Made by a program: the position numbers and the translations under genes. From Flavobacterium collinsii (GTDB taxonomy: Bacteria > Bacteroidota > Bacteroidia > Flavobacteriales > Flavobacteriaceae): 64,000 nucleotides of DNA. Shown here in pieces: positions 50,930-60,599 of the stretch. Every line of letters starts with the position of its first letter. Position 1 is the stretch's first letter. Location: NCBI RefSeq assembly GCF_902804485.1, contig NZ_CADCST010000086.1, positions 1 through 64,000 of the forward strand. The letters run 5' to 3'. The notes under the pieces were generated by a model. The model was given only the letters and a program-made list of their open reading frames with translations. It made no database searches and was not told where the DNA came from.

Positions 50930-52702
50930 ATGAGCAAACTACCATCCTTACAAAATGTTCTAAACGCAACGCTAAAAACGGTTCTTCGATTTCCGTTAGA
51001 AATAATCACCGCCATTTCAGGAACTATATTTGCCATCATTCTTAATGAAGTGCGTTACAATAATTCCAACAAAGAGTTTTACGAAAAAGTTTTAATGAGC
51101 TGTTCATTGTGTCTGGTTTTATTTCTCTCCATCAGCTTATTTTTCCTCGCTTCTAAAAAAAATAACATACTGCGCTTTACAGTCAGTATCGTTTTAGGGA
51201 GTCTGGTTTTTCTGTTTGTGAATAGTTTTCATAAATACACAACGGATGTAGAAATACAGCAGTTTTTTGTCCTGAATATTGTATTCCATTTGTTAGTTTC
51301 ATTTGCGGGTTTTCTGCCCAGAACTTATAATCAGGATGAATTTTGGGAATTCAACAAACAGCTTTTCCTTAGAATTCTAACGGCCGGTTTGTACAGCATC
51401 GTGCTTTATTCAGGTTTGGCCTTGGCAATTTTGGCCGTCGACAAGCTTTTTAATGTTGATTTTTACGATCATATTTATCTGCATGTCTTTTTTATTATTG
51501 CCGGGATTTTCAATACGACTTTCTTTTTGAGCGGAGTTCCCGAGACTAATAGCCCTCAAGCTCCATTGGTTTTGAATTATCCTAAAGGACTTAAAAACTT
51601 TACTCAGTTTGTACTATTGCCTTTGATAAGTCTTTATCTGGTTATTCTAATCTGTTATGAAGCAAAAATTATAATAACCCTTTCACTGCCAGTCGGCTGG
51701 GTTTCTTATCTCGTTCTGGTGTTTGCAATTTTCGGAATCCTTTCCTTTTTATTGGTTCATCCTATTGCGACAGAAACCGGTAATCTTTGGATGCGAACTT
51801 TCAATCGTTGGTTTTACTTTCTGTTGATTCCGCTATTGGGATTACTTTTTTGGGCTATTTTATACCGAATAGATCTTTACGGATTTACACATGAACGCTA
51901 TTATGTGCTGTTAATGTCGGTATGGTTATCAATTGTTGTGGCCTATTTTCTCTTTCAGAAACATCCTAAAATAAAGTTCATTCCAATAAGTTTATGCCTT
52001 GCAGGTTTGTTTTCTATAGCCGGACCACAAGGCGCCAATTCGATTTCGAAATACAGTCAGCTGACTCGATTTGAAACTTATATGCAGAGAACAGACGACA
52101 AAAAACTAAATTTCAAACAACAACAGGAGCTAAGCAGTATTGTGTCTTTTCTAACGGATAATTATGGTATCGAAATTATGGTCCCTTATGCCAAAACCAA
52201 GCTGGAAGCACTGCTTAAAAAAGAGAAAGACCCAAGCGATTATGAAATCATGGAAGCTTTAGGCTATGAATATGAATCCAGCTATGCCCGCGAAGAAAAC
52301 AAAAGTGAACAATTTTATTATTCCAACTACGACTTAAGTACGGTGGAGAATATTCATGGTTATGATATGGCTTTCACCCTTTCCAATAATGACTCTTTCG
52401 AGTGTACCGACTGCATCAAAATTAACAACAAGAGTTATTCGATTACCTCCACAACTGAAGATTACGGCCTCAACTTAAAGATCAATCAGGATAATATTCC
52501 TTTAAAAATTATTGATTTTGTGAATGCAAATCCGAAGTTCAGTCCAAATCACAATTCGAATAAAAAAATTAATCAGGAAGTTGAAACGGATCATTATAAA
52601 ATTTTAATTACTTATCTTAATGCGAGCGGCTCACTGAAAAACAAAAAGAAAACATTAAATTATTACAACATAAAGGTCCTGGTGAAGATCAAAAATCAGT
52701 AA
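50930..52702 (+). CDS. DUF4153 multi-pass membrane protein
   Basis: The 590-residue protein starts with a short cytoplasmic stretch, then has about ten membrane helices up to about residue 370, followed by a 220-residue soluble C-terminal part (ELSSIVSFLTDNYGIEIMVP, NIHGYDMAFTLSNND). This is the DUF4153 arrangement of Bacteroidota. No function is established for the family. It diverges from the peptidase gene at 49283 with a 180-base gap. Confidence 0.75.
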   Translation: MSKLPSLQNVLNATLKTVLRFPLEIITAISGTIFAIILNEVRYNNSNKEFYEKVLMSCSLCLVLFLSISLFFLASKKNNILRFTVSIVLGSLVFLFVNSFHKYTTDVEIQQFFVLNIVFHLLVSFAGFLPRTYNQDEFWEFNKQLFLRILTAGLYSIVLYSGLALAILAVDKLFNVDFYDHIYLHVFFIIAGIFNTTFFLSGVPETNSPQAPLVLNYPKGLKNFTQFVLLPLISLYLVILICYEAKIIITLSLPVGWVSYLVLVFAIFGILSFLLVHPIATETGNLWMRTFNRWFYFLLIPLLGLLFWAILYRIDLYGFTHERYYVLLMSVWLSIVVAYFLFQKHPKIKFIPISLCLAGLFSIAGPQGANSISKYSQLTRFETYMQRTDDKKLNFKQQQELSSIVSFLTDNYGIEIMVPYAKTKLEALLKKEKDPSDYEIMEALGYEYESSYAREENKSEQFYYSNYDLSTVENIHGYDMAFTLSNNDSFECTDCIKINNKSYSITSTTEDYGLNLKINQDNIPLKIIDFVNANPKFSPNHNSNKKINQEVETDHYKILITYLNASGSLKNKKKTLNYYNIKVLVKIKNQ

Positions 52703-52709
52703 AAATAAA

Positions 52710-52745
52710 CCCGACAGTTTACCGAAAACTGTCGGGGTATTACTT
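52710..52745. terminator. Hairpin terminator between convergent genes
   Basis: CCCGACAGTTT (52710-52720) and its complement (52726-52736) with a five-base loop. On the minus strand it is followed by TTTATTTTTA, on the plus strand by a weaker tail. Confidence 0.75.
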
Positions 52746-52762
52746 TACGAAAGACTCCTATT

Positions 52763-54964
52763 TTAGTACGTTCCGTTTTGCATTTTTTCTAAGACTTCTT
52801 TCATCTCGCTTACTGTTTCTTCATCCTGAACTGTCCCGGAGTACTGCAATGCTTTTTCCTGAGTTTGGATTGCTTTTTCTTTTTGCCCGTTTTTATAATA
52901 CAGCTGTGCTAATGTATCTAAATAATAAGGATTGTTTTTAGTTACAATCAGACTGTATTCAGACCAATTAATTGCATTTTTTACAAAATCAACATTGTCC
53001 TGTTTTGAAACAACTTCCCAGGCTGCTGAATTGCACAGATCAGAAAAATATGCTTTCAAAGAATTCCATCCTTCAAAAGAAAATTCACCAGAAGAATCTA
53101 GTGCATTGTACAATTCGTCTAATCTTTCAAACGGATTGCCTTTTTCTAACGATAAATATTCATTAAAGAAACCATTAAATTCTTTCGGATATGCAGGCTC
53201 ATCTTCCAGAATAGCAAAATAGTTTTTATAAAGAAATAAGCTACCCTTGCCTGATTCGATTAACTTTTTATAACTCTTAATTGTCTGATTTTTATTTGTT
53301 TTACCAGGAATTTCATCCCCTAAACCGTTACCATTCGTATACAAAGCGTTGGAAATTTGATCTACTAAAGAAAAATCCACCGGTATAGTTGTTTTTTCTT
53401 CGCCTTTGGTTGCTTCAATCGCATCATAATGCTTAATTAAATAATCAATCGCAAGAAAATCAGTAGTATTAAACACTCTGTCTTCATTAAAAAACAACTT
53501 ATAAAACCCCTGATTATTAATTTCTTTAAGGATCGTTTCAACCAAAAGCATATTCGGTTTTGTATCTTTTTGATGGTTTTCAATTACTTTTTTCCAAATT
53601 TGCAAAACATTCTTTTTTTCAAAAGTAAACTTACCCAGTTTAAAACCTGTCGAAATTACTCCATTTTCTGTTTCGGAACCTGTCTCATAATCCCCTAAAA
53701 TGGCTGCTTGGTTAAAGGCCGCAATCAGATCAGCATCTGTCGCTTTTTTATTTCTGATAACCTTATTAAAAATATAGAAAGCATTTGCTTTCTCAAGCTT
53801 TTTTGGAAATCCGTTATAAAAATTAAATACTCCTTTCTCCTCCTCTAAAGTAGATTTCACACTGGTCAGAACATCACCGGCATTATTTAAAACAATCACA
53901 CTGCGTGTATCTGCAAACTTATTTTTCTTAAGCCAGTTTTTATCATCTGTACTCGCTAAATAATAATTAAAAACATCAAATTCAGCATGATAGGCATCAT
54001 ACATATTAGTTGAAATTTCTGCTTCCCTATCTTTCACAAATTGATCAAAATCGGCTTTTGCGGAAGGATTTTTATCGTCTGAATAAACAACCAAAAATTT
54101 CGTTTTTGAATTTTTAGTTGCCGCAATAGCATCCTTTAAATTATTTTCGATTTTAAGTTTAAAATCGAACTTCGGAGAATCATTTTCCTCTACACCAGCT
54201 ATACTATCTGTAGAAACCGCTTCATTGCCAAAATTTTCATCAACTAACGACTCTTTGCCTGGATAGGTCCAATTAGGAATGTTCTGACTCTCAATAGCAC
54301 TAACTCTTACTTCACTTTCAGGCTTCTGCTCTTTCTCATTTACAAAAAACAACGGATTCTTCCCTCCTTTATCAGAAATCTGAAGTTTATTTGTTTTCTT
54401 ATCCAAAAAACCGGAAATCTTTAAGTCCTTCTCAATACCCGAATTGTATTTAATTGTTATTTCTGCAACATCCTTCGGCAGAGCATACTTATAAAGCTTA
54501 GTTTCGGTTTCAGAACCTTCTAATACTAAATACAAAAAATCACTTCTATCAATGTTAAATTCTATATCCGCATCTCTCCATTCCGGATCTATTTCATTCT
54601 TAATATCTAACAGTTTTTGATATTGAATTGCCCCACTTCCTTTTTGTGTTCCTATATAAAATGGATAAAAAGAAGGATCTATAAATTTAACTTTAACTTT
54701 TTTTGCATTCTTATCCTTTATCATAGCAAGATCGAAACCTTCTTCAGTGCTCAACTCTTGAGAGAAAGATAATGAATCTCCCTTTATACTGTAATCTCCC
54801 GAATACAATATTAATTCGTACTTATTATTCTCTAATAAATTTAATTTGATCTTTTGCCCTCTGTTCGCCGACAGATAAGTTCCTTTTTCAATACTTTTTG
54901 TTTGAGAAAAAGAAGTAAAAACTAAACAAAAAAACATTAAAAAACTCCATGTAAAATTGCGCAT
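52763..54964 (-). CDS. Secreted protein with thioredoxin-like and TPR-like regions
   Basis: The 733-residue protein begins MRNFTWSFLMFFCLVFTSFSQ, a signal peptide. I chose this ATG at 54964 over a TTG upstream. After a beta-rich N-terminal part (about 20-215), residues about 270-400 look like a thioredoxin fold (TKFLVVYSDDKNPSAKADFDQFV, SVIVLNNAGDVL) without a CxxC. The last 80 residues read as TPR helices (NPYYLDTLAQLYYKNGQKEKAIQTQEKALQ). The precise role is unknown. It follows the GLPGLI/TonB pair on the same strand, 91 bases downstream of the receptor end, and may be in their operon. Confidence 0.65.
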   Translation of the reverse strand: MRNFTWSFLMFFCLVFTSFSQTKSIEKGTYLSANRGQKIKLNLLENNKYELILYSGDYSIKGDSLSFSQELSTEEGFDLAMIKDKNAKKVKVKFIDPSFYPFYIGTQKGSGAIQYQKLLDIKNEIDPEWRDADIEFNIDRSDFLYLVLEGSETETKLYKYALPKDVAEITIKYNSGIEKDLKISGFLDKKTNKLQISDKGGKNPLFFVNEKEQKPESEVRVSAIESQNIPNWTYPGKESLVDENFGNEAVSTDSIAGVEENDSPKFDFKLKIENNLKDAIAATKNSKTKFLVVYSDDKNPSAKADFDQFVKDREAEISTNMYDAYHAEFDVFNYYLASTDDKNWLKKNKFADTRSVIVLNNAGDVLTSVKSTLEEEKGVFNFYNGFPKKLEKANAFYIFNKVIRNKKATDADLIAAFNQAAILGDYETGSETENGVISTGFKLGKFTFEKKNVLQIWKKVIENHQKDTKPNMLLVETILKEINNQGFYKLFFNEDRVFNTTDFLAIDYLIKHYDAIEATKGEEKTTIPVDFSLVDQISNALYTNGNGLGDEIPGKTNKNQTIKSYKKLIESGKGSLFLYKNYFAILEDEPAYPKEFNGFFNEYLSLEKGNPFERLDELYNALDSSGEFSFEGWNSLKAYFSDLCNSAAWEVVSKQDNVDFVKNAINWSEYSLIVTKNNPYYLDTLAQLYYKNGQKEKAIQTQEKALQYSGTVQDEETVSEMKEVLEKMQNGTY

Positions 54965-55055
54965 GTTTAAAATTTTGGTTGTTAATATCGCGCGCAAAGA
55001 TACCTTATTGTAATTGAAATTGAGTACTAAAAATATAACATTTGTACTTAAAATA

Positions 55056-57743
55056 CTATAAATTATATTTCATCGAAAAGATAATATAACGAGGCTGTAC
55101 CGTGTATTGCGAAACTCTTGTAGAAAACTGCGAAAAGCTATCATCATTAAGATATTTTGTATTTAAGAGGTTAGTCGCCGCTATTTTGTACTCCCATTTG
55201 CTGTCCTTTTTTTGATAAATTAAGCTTGCGCTCAAGAAATCATACTCGTTATCCACCGTTTTATTGCCATTATAATAATGGTAAAACTCATATTCAGAAA
55301 CAAACGAAAAACTTTTCAGAAAGTAATAATCCAATCTGGCAAAAGGCTTATCTGTATAAAATGTTGATCCGCTATATTTGTTAATTAGTGCATTATATCC
55401 AAATTCGATGTTCGGAAAGTTTTTATAATTTGTTGAAGCTTTTACGGTATAGCTTTGACTAAAACTCTCCGTTGTTGCCAGAATATTGTTCTGAATATTA
55501 TTGAATTTTGACCAATTGAAAGTTGCATTGGCAGAAGCTTTATAATTTTTCAGGAAAGAACGTCCGTAATTCCCCATTCCGGTAAAAGTTTCATCGGCCA
55601 GATTCGAATTATAGGGCGACGAAGACTGGTTAATTCCTTCAAAATTGGCTTTGGTTTTAATGGCATCTACTTTTTTAGTATAGGTTGCGTTGGCAAAAAT
55701 GTTCTCAAAATTAAACATATTGTATTTGAAATAACGCAGCGAATGTACCTGTGAAGTGGCATTTTCGAGATAGCGATTTCCTCTAAACAAACTGCTGTAA
55801 TCGGACAAAACATAACCCGAAGCCAATTGATTGATATCGGTAAAATCGTTCGACAAAGAGAAATTATAGGTCAGCGTTTCTGATTTTTTGATTTGGTACA
55901 AGGCAAAAAAATCAGGCAATACTTTGACGAAGTTTTGCGAATAATCTGTTCCGGATTGGGTATTTTTCATGTTGTAGGTATGCACACTCACCCCGGGTGT
56001 CAAGGTAAATTTCCCAGCCAGTATCTTGTAGTGAAACCCCAGAAACGCATCATTAAAATTGTACTTTACCTGATTGTTATTCTCCGAATCATTCAAATCA
56101 TTTTTAGTACCATTGTCCAGAATCTGAAAAATATGCGAATTAAAATCCTGATACGAAAATGTGTTTCCAAGGGTAATATTGATGTTGCTTTTTGGTGTTA
56201 CCATATAGTAATAATCCAATTTAGCATCTACTTTATTTGTTTTCACAAATCGCTGCTGGTTCAGGTCGTTTCTATCCTGCCCTAAAGTATAGCCTGCCAG
56301 ATCAAAAGGCTGTGTGCGCAAATTAGCATTGTAAAATGGATTTTCATCCTGATACAAATGCTGCATTTCAAAAGCAAAAATGTTTTTATCGCTCTGGGTA
56401 TAATACAAACTTAGATCCTGATTTACCGAGGTCGGGTCCTGTTTTTTATTGGTTAAAATAGTCTCTAAAGCCGAAATATTACTCACAACCGATTCCCGCA
56501 GTAAATTGGTATCTTCATTTTGCTTGGATAATTTCGTGAGAATATCATAGTCAAACTGAAATTTGTCGTTGGGTTTATAACTTGAACTGAGTTTAAATAA
56601 TCCTAAATTATTTTTCTGATGGGTCAGTTCATCTCTTTTTTGCTCGTTTCCCGAATCTAAAATAGTGGTTTGCGATTTGGTTTCCAGATCTGTTTTTGAA
56701 GTAGATAGTATTCCGAAACCGCTAATATTCCATTTTTTTGTAATGGAGTAGGCAAAGTTTGTGGCTCCGAATTTCGTTTCAATCTCTTTAGCGCGATTGT
56801 TTCTCAGAATCGAAATTCCCAAATCGTTAGAAGAAACATTAAAATTGCTTCCACCCTTTTTCATCATGTTTTTAAATCCGCCTGTAAACTTAAAGTAGTC
56901 CTGCGCTGTAAGTGGCAATTCGCCAATATTATTAAAATTGGTGATTAAGTTAATACTGTATTGCGGACTGTAATAAAACAGTTTAGGATTAATTATATAA
57001 CGGCTATCGAGTTCTCCAACTCCAGTTCCGGCAGTTACATCACCAAACCAAAAGTTTTTTTTACCTTCTTTCAGTTTAATATTCATCGCCACATTGTCCT
57101 GATCGTTCTCTAAACCTTTTAATGCCTTAACTTCATTATAATTTCTTAAAACCTGAATTTTATCAATAGCATCGGCCGGAATGTTTTTAACGCCAAGCTT
57201 GGTGTCTCCGTCAAAAAAGTCTTTTCCTTCAACCATTAATTTGCTGACTTTTTTCCCTTCAACCTCGATTTCTCCATCGGCATTTACCTCAACACCCGGC
57301 AGTTTTTTCAGTACATCTTCCAGTTTTTTTTCAGTGCCGGATTTAAACGAATCGGCATTGTAAACGATAGTATCACCTTTAATCGACACTGGCATTTCGC
57401 GGACGATCTCAACTCCCTCCAACTCAATACCGGCATCGTCCATAACAATATTCTGAGCGATATTGATGCTTTGAGTCGAAACCGCAATTTCTTTCGATTT
57501 CATACCGAGATAACTGATTTTAATTGAATAAGAGGTGTTTGGCTTCAATGTCAATTGAAACTTTCCTTTATCATTAGTAATTCCGTAAGAATCCATAGCT
57601 TTGGTAACGGTGTTAACAGCCATTACATTGGCCATTTCCAGCGGATTCTTTTTCTCATCCTGGATAAAACCGTCAAAACGGACAGTTTGGGCAACACAAA
57701 GAGACGTCATTAAAAAAATAACGAAGACAAGTATATTTTTCAT
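55056..57743 (-). CDS. TonB-dependent outer membrane receptor (OMP_b-brl_3)
   Basis: The 895-residue protein has a signal peptide (MKNILVFVIFLMTSLCVAQ), a carboxypeptidase-regulatory-like domain (about 22-100; GFIQDEKKNPLEMANVMAVN), a plug (about 110-225; LEDVLKKLPGVEVNADGEIEV, DKIQVLRNYNEVKALKG) and a barrel ending in FSMKYNL. The plug form IKLKEGKKNFWFGDV is typical of receptors paired with GLPGLI proteins. It lies 31 bases downstream of the GLPGLI gene. The substrate is unknown. Confidence 0.82.
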   Translation of the reverse strand: MKNILVFVIFLMTSLCVAQTVRFDGFIQDEKKNPLEMANVMAVNTVTKAMDSYGITNDKGKFQLTLKPNTSYSIKISYLGMKSKEIAVSTQSINIAQNIVMDDAGIELEGVEIVREMPVSIKGDTIVYNADSFKSGTEKKLEDVLKKLPGVEVNADGEIEVEGKKVSKLMVEGKDFFDGDTKLGVKNIPADAIDKIQVLRNYNEVKALKGLENDQDNVAMNIKLKEGKKNFWFGDVTAGTGVGELDSRYIINPKLFYYSPQYSINLITNFNNIGELPLTAQDYFKFTGGFKNMMKKGGSNFNVSSNDLGISILRNNRAKEIETKFGATNFAYSITKKWNISGFGILSTSKTDLETKSQTTILDSGNEQKRDELTHQKNNLGLFKLSSSYKPNDKFQFDYDILTKLSKQNEDTNLLRESVVSNISALETILTNKKQDPTSVNQDLSLYYTQSDKNIFAFEMQHLYQDENPFYNANLRTQPFDLAGYTLGQDRNDLNQQRFVKTNKVDAKLDYYYMVTPKSNINITLGNTFSYQDFNSHIFQILDNGTKNDLNDSENNNQVKYNFNDAFLGFHYKILAGKFTLTPGVSVHTYNMKNTQSGTDYSQNFVKVLPDFFALYQIKKSETLTYNFSLSNDFTDINQLASGYVLSDYSSLFRGNRYLENATSQVHSLRYFKYNMFNFENIFANATYTKKVDAIKTKANFEGINQSSSPYNSNLADETFTGMGNYGRSFLKNYKASANATFNWSKFNNIQNNILATTESFSQSYTVKASTNYKNFPNIEFGYNALINKYSGSTFYTDKPFARLDYYFLKSFSFVSEYEFYHYYNGNKTVDNEYDFLSASLIYQKKDSKWEYKIAATNLLNTKYLNDDSFSQFSTRVSQYTVQPRYIIFSMKYNL

Positions 57744-57774
57744 TGGAAAAAAACTAAAAGTGATGTGTTAAAAA

Positions 57775-58674
57775 TTAACGTCTTATCAATACCGGGCCAC
57801 CGCCAGGACCGCCTTCGCGTCCACGATTCATATCTCTCAATTCTTCCATTTTTTTAATGACTGTTTCGTCATAGTCCTTTTGAGAAATCACTTTCCCTTT
57901 TTTAGAAGGTTTTATCTCTGTTTTATCTTTGGCATTCAATACTATTTTAGAGCATAAAATAGTAGTTCTTCCGTCATTTACTTCCAAAATTAACCCCGGT
58001 AATCCCCAATAATTCTCAGGCCCCTGATTTACCGGAATCTCCGGCGAGTACCAGGCAGTTATAATAATCTCTTTGGGCATTTCGAAATTATCTGCAAAAT
58101 TGGTCTTCGTTTCTCCCGAAGCCTTCCCGCTATCGTCTTTTTTCTCCTCCTCTTTTTTAGGTCTGAAATTCCTGAAATCGGTTTTGCTGGCTTCTTTTAC
58201 TGCCGTTGCTTTGTAGCAGGTATACCCTCCTATTTGTTTTGTTTCAGCCTCCATTTTCCAATTTAGCTTAGGCAGGGAATCTATTACAAGAAATTCTTTT
58301 CCCATAAATTCCTTATCTACCGTGTAAGTTTTAGCCTTTACATCTTTATAAAAGGTTCCACCACCACCCATAAACGAATTTACCATGACACGCATTCCGC
58401 CTGCCTGTTGTCCCGGAGCGTCGAGCTTTTCTTCTTCTTTATAAATAGAAGCCGATTTGTCAAAATTCAGAATAAATGTTTTTTCAAGCATTTTCTTCAT
58501 TCGCTCTTCTATGTTCTTTTGCATTTCGGGCGTAATATCACGGTTCGTACTCATGCCTTCAAATTTTGGCGCCTGTGTTTTTGATTCGTAAACCGCCATT
58601 CCCTGAAATTCTTTCTGAGCCTGCAGCTGTGTGATTACAAGCAGCATTGACATATAATAGATTACTTTTTTCAT
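57775..58674 (-). CDS. GLPGLI family protein
   Basis: The 299-residue secreted protein has a signal peptide (MKKVIYYMSMLLVITQLQAQ) and the name-giving GLPGLI at residues 224-229 (NYWGLPGLILEVNDG), plus the conserved TAWYSPEIPV and GGYTCYKATA. The family (TIGR01200) is confined to Bacteroidota and often precedes a TonB-type outer-membrane barrel, as here. Function is unknown. The low-complexity C-terminus GREGGPGGGPVLIRR is unusual. Confidence 0.9.
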   Translation of the reverse strand: MKKVIYYMSMLLVITQLQAQKEFQGMAVYESKTQAPKFEGMSTNRDITPEMQKNIEERMKKMLEKTFILNFDKSASIYKEEEKLDAPGQQAGGMRVMVNSFMGGGGTFYKDVKAKTYTVDKEFMGKEFLVIDSLPKLNWKMEAETKQIGGYTCYKATAVKEASKTDFRNFRPKKEEEKKDDSGKASGETKTNFADNFEMPKEIIITAWYSPEIPVNQGPENYWGLPGLILEVNDGRTTILCSKIVLNAKDKTEIKPSKKGKVISQKDYDETVIKKMEELRDMNRGREGGPGGGPVLIRR

Positions 58675-58898
58675 TGTGTTTTCTTTAAAAAGTGAGAGAG
58701 TCTAACAAACTTATATTCAAATGTATTGTTTATTTTAAAATACAGAAAGTTAAATATATCAACTCCTCTATCTTATAGACAAAATCGTCTATTAGCCTGA
58801 CAATTATAATTTCTGAAGTATCAAAAATCTAAATCTCGGTGTTTTGCGCCATTTCTACTGTAGTTTTTCGTAATTTGGCTTTTAGAAACGTAAACATC

Positions 58899-59717
58899 AT
58901 GAACAGAGCGACACATTTATTTCTTTTATCTTTTCTTTTTGTGGTCTGTTCTTTCTCAGCTGTTTTTTCGCAAAGTCAAAAAATAAAGACGGTGCCTCTT
59001 TCTCATTTTACCAATACTTCAGATCAGTTTCTGGGTTATGATTCTTTTGGCTACTACTATCAGATTAAAAATAATGTCTTCAGTAAAACCAAAGGAAAAG
59101 AGGTTTTTGAATATAAAAATGTTTCTCTCGGAACAATCACGAAAGTCGATTTACAAAATCCGCTTAAAATAGTTTTATTTTATGAAGACTTCAACACAGC
59201 TGTTTTACTGGACAATCAACTGAATAAAATCACAGACATTAATTTTTCCCTGAACAATACACCAATTATTGTTTCCGCAATCGGAATGTCAACACAAAAC
59301 CAGTTATGGATTTACAATACTCTAAATCAGCAAATCGGCCTTTTTGATTATCTGAATAATGAATACAAAACTGTTTCTACACCTTTAACAGAAACGATAA
59401 AATATTACCAAACTGATTTCAATACTTTTTATTGGATCGACAAAAAAAACAATTGGTTTTCATGTACTATTTTTGGAAAAACCACTGCTTTGGGAAAAGT
59501 ACCCGATTTTGATGCTATAGAAATCGTTAACAATCACCAGTATATTTTTAGCAAAGCTAATTTGCTGTATTTTAAAGACATTACTACCCCGGACTCAAAT
59601 GCATTTTCTGAAATTGAAGTTTTAGAAAAATCGTTTGACAAATTCTGCTACAAAGACCAAATTTTATCTATTTTTACAGCTAAAGAAATCACAAATTATA
59701 AAATCGTAACACCGTAA
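58899..59717 (+). CDS. Secreted protein of unknown function, upstream of kinase
   Basis: The 272-residue protein starts at the ATG in MNRATHLFLLSFLFVVCSFS (58899), a signal peptide ending near VFSQ. The longer frame from 58839 only hides that signal. The mature part is beta-rich with repeated short strands (VLFYEDFNTAVLLDNQLNKI, LWIYNTLNQQIGLFDYL) like a small propeller. Its stop overlaps the ATG of the deoxynucleoside kinase gene (TAATG), so the two are translationally coupled. Confidence 0.7.
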   Translation: MNRATHLFLLSFLFVVCSFSAVFSQSQKIKTVPLSHFTNTSDQFLGYDSFGYYYQIKNNVFSKTKGKEVFEYKNVSLGTITKVDLQNPLKIVLFYEDFNTAVLLDNQLNKITDINFSLNNTPIIVSAIGMSTQNQLWIYNTLNQQIGLFDYLNNEYKTVSTPLTETIKYYQTDFNTFYWIDKKNNWFSCTIFGKTTALGKVPDFDAIEIVNNHQYIFSKANLLYFKDITTPDSNAFSEIEVLEKSFDKFCYKDQILSIFTAKEITNYKIVTP

Positions 59718-60331
59718 TGCACATAGCAATAGCAGGAAATATAGGAGCTGGAAAAACTACTTTAACTAAATTGTTGGCTAAACATTTCAAATGGGAACCC
59801 CATTACGAAGATGTAGTTGATAATCCGTATTTAGATGATTTTTACCATCAGATGGAGCGTTGGTCTTTTAATCTTCAGATTTATTTCCTGAACAGTCGTT
59901 TCCGTCAGGTATTACAAATTCGCGAAAGTGGAAAGAAAATTATTCAGGACAGAACGATTTATGAAGACGCTCATATTTTTGCTCCCAATCTGTATTCTAT
60001 GGGATTAATGACAAGTCGTGACTTTGAAAATTACACCTCTCTTTTTGAATTAATGGAGTCATTAGTAAAAGCTCCTGATTTATTAATTTACTTAAGAAGC
60101 TCTATTCCAAACTTAGTAGGTCAAATTCACAAACGCGGACGTGATTACGAAAATTCTATTTCAATCGACTATCTAAGCCGTTTGAATGAAAGATACGAAG
60201 CATGGGTGCAAACCTATACCAAAGGAAAATTATTAATTATTGACGTTGACAATATTAATTTCGTAGATAATCCCGAAGACTTAGGAAACATCATTAATAG
60301 AATTGATGCCGAGTTGAACGGACTGTTCTAG
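59717..60331 (+). CDS. Deoxynucleoside kinase
   Basis: The 204-residue enzyme has P-loop GNIGAGKTT (7-15), the substrate-site YEDVVDNPYLDDFY and the DRT motif IIQDRTIYEDAHIFA, and LIYLRSSIPNLVGQIHKRGRDYE with lid arginines, typical of the dNK/dGK/dCK family. It phosphorylates deoxynucleosides for nucleotide salvage. Its coupling to a secreted protein gene is common in Flavobacteria but unexplained. Confidence 0.9.
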   Translation: MHIAIAGNIGAGKTTLTKLLAKHFKWEPHYEDVVDNPYLDDFYHQMERWSFNLQIYFLNSRFRQVLQIRESGKKIIQDRTIYEDAHIFAPNLYSMGLMTSRDFENYTSLFELMESLVKAPDLLIYLRSSIPNLVGQIHKRGRDYENSISIDYLSRLNERYEAWVQTYTKGKLLIIDVDNINFVDNPEDLGNIINRIDAELNGLF

Positions 60332-60362
60332 AAACACGAATTTCACAAATTTACACCAATAG

Positions 60363-60398
60363 AAATGCCTCTAAATATTTAGAGGCATTTTTTGTTTT
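60363..60398 (+). terminator. Terminator after kinase gene
   Basis: A perfect 28-base palindrome (AAATGCCTCTAAATATTTAG and its continuation AGGCATTT) followed by a T run. Confidence 0.85.
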
Positions 60399-60553
60399 TT
60401 ATATGTTTCGAACCTACGACTCTTTGTTTTGTGTGTATTTTTTTCGACACCGGATTAAAATCCGGTTCTACAAAATAGGCCGAGCCGATGGCTCTTTTTT
60501 TCGGGAATACTCATCGAAAAATAGGAAGAAATACATTATCCGATTCCCAAACC

Positions 60554-60596
60554 TAATTATACCTCACAGGTTTTAAAAACCTGTGAGGTATAATTA
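60554..60596 (-). terminator. 43-base perfect palindrome after hppA
   Basis: TAATTATACCTCACAGGTTTT (60554-60574), one base, then its exact complement to 60596. It lies four bases after the hppA stop. It belongs to the REP family CCTGACAGGTTTTTAAAACC and could end hppA transcription. A smaller ACCGGATTAAAATCCGGT lies near 60450, and GCCGAGCCGATGGCTC near 60479. Confidence 0.7.
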
Positions 60597-60599
60597 TAC

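Noticed and set aside
58839..58898. Upstream ATG of the secreted protein before the kinase
   Set aside because: It would bury the signal peptide that starts at 58899.
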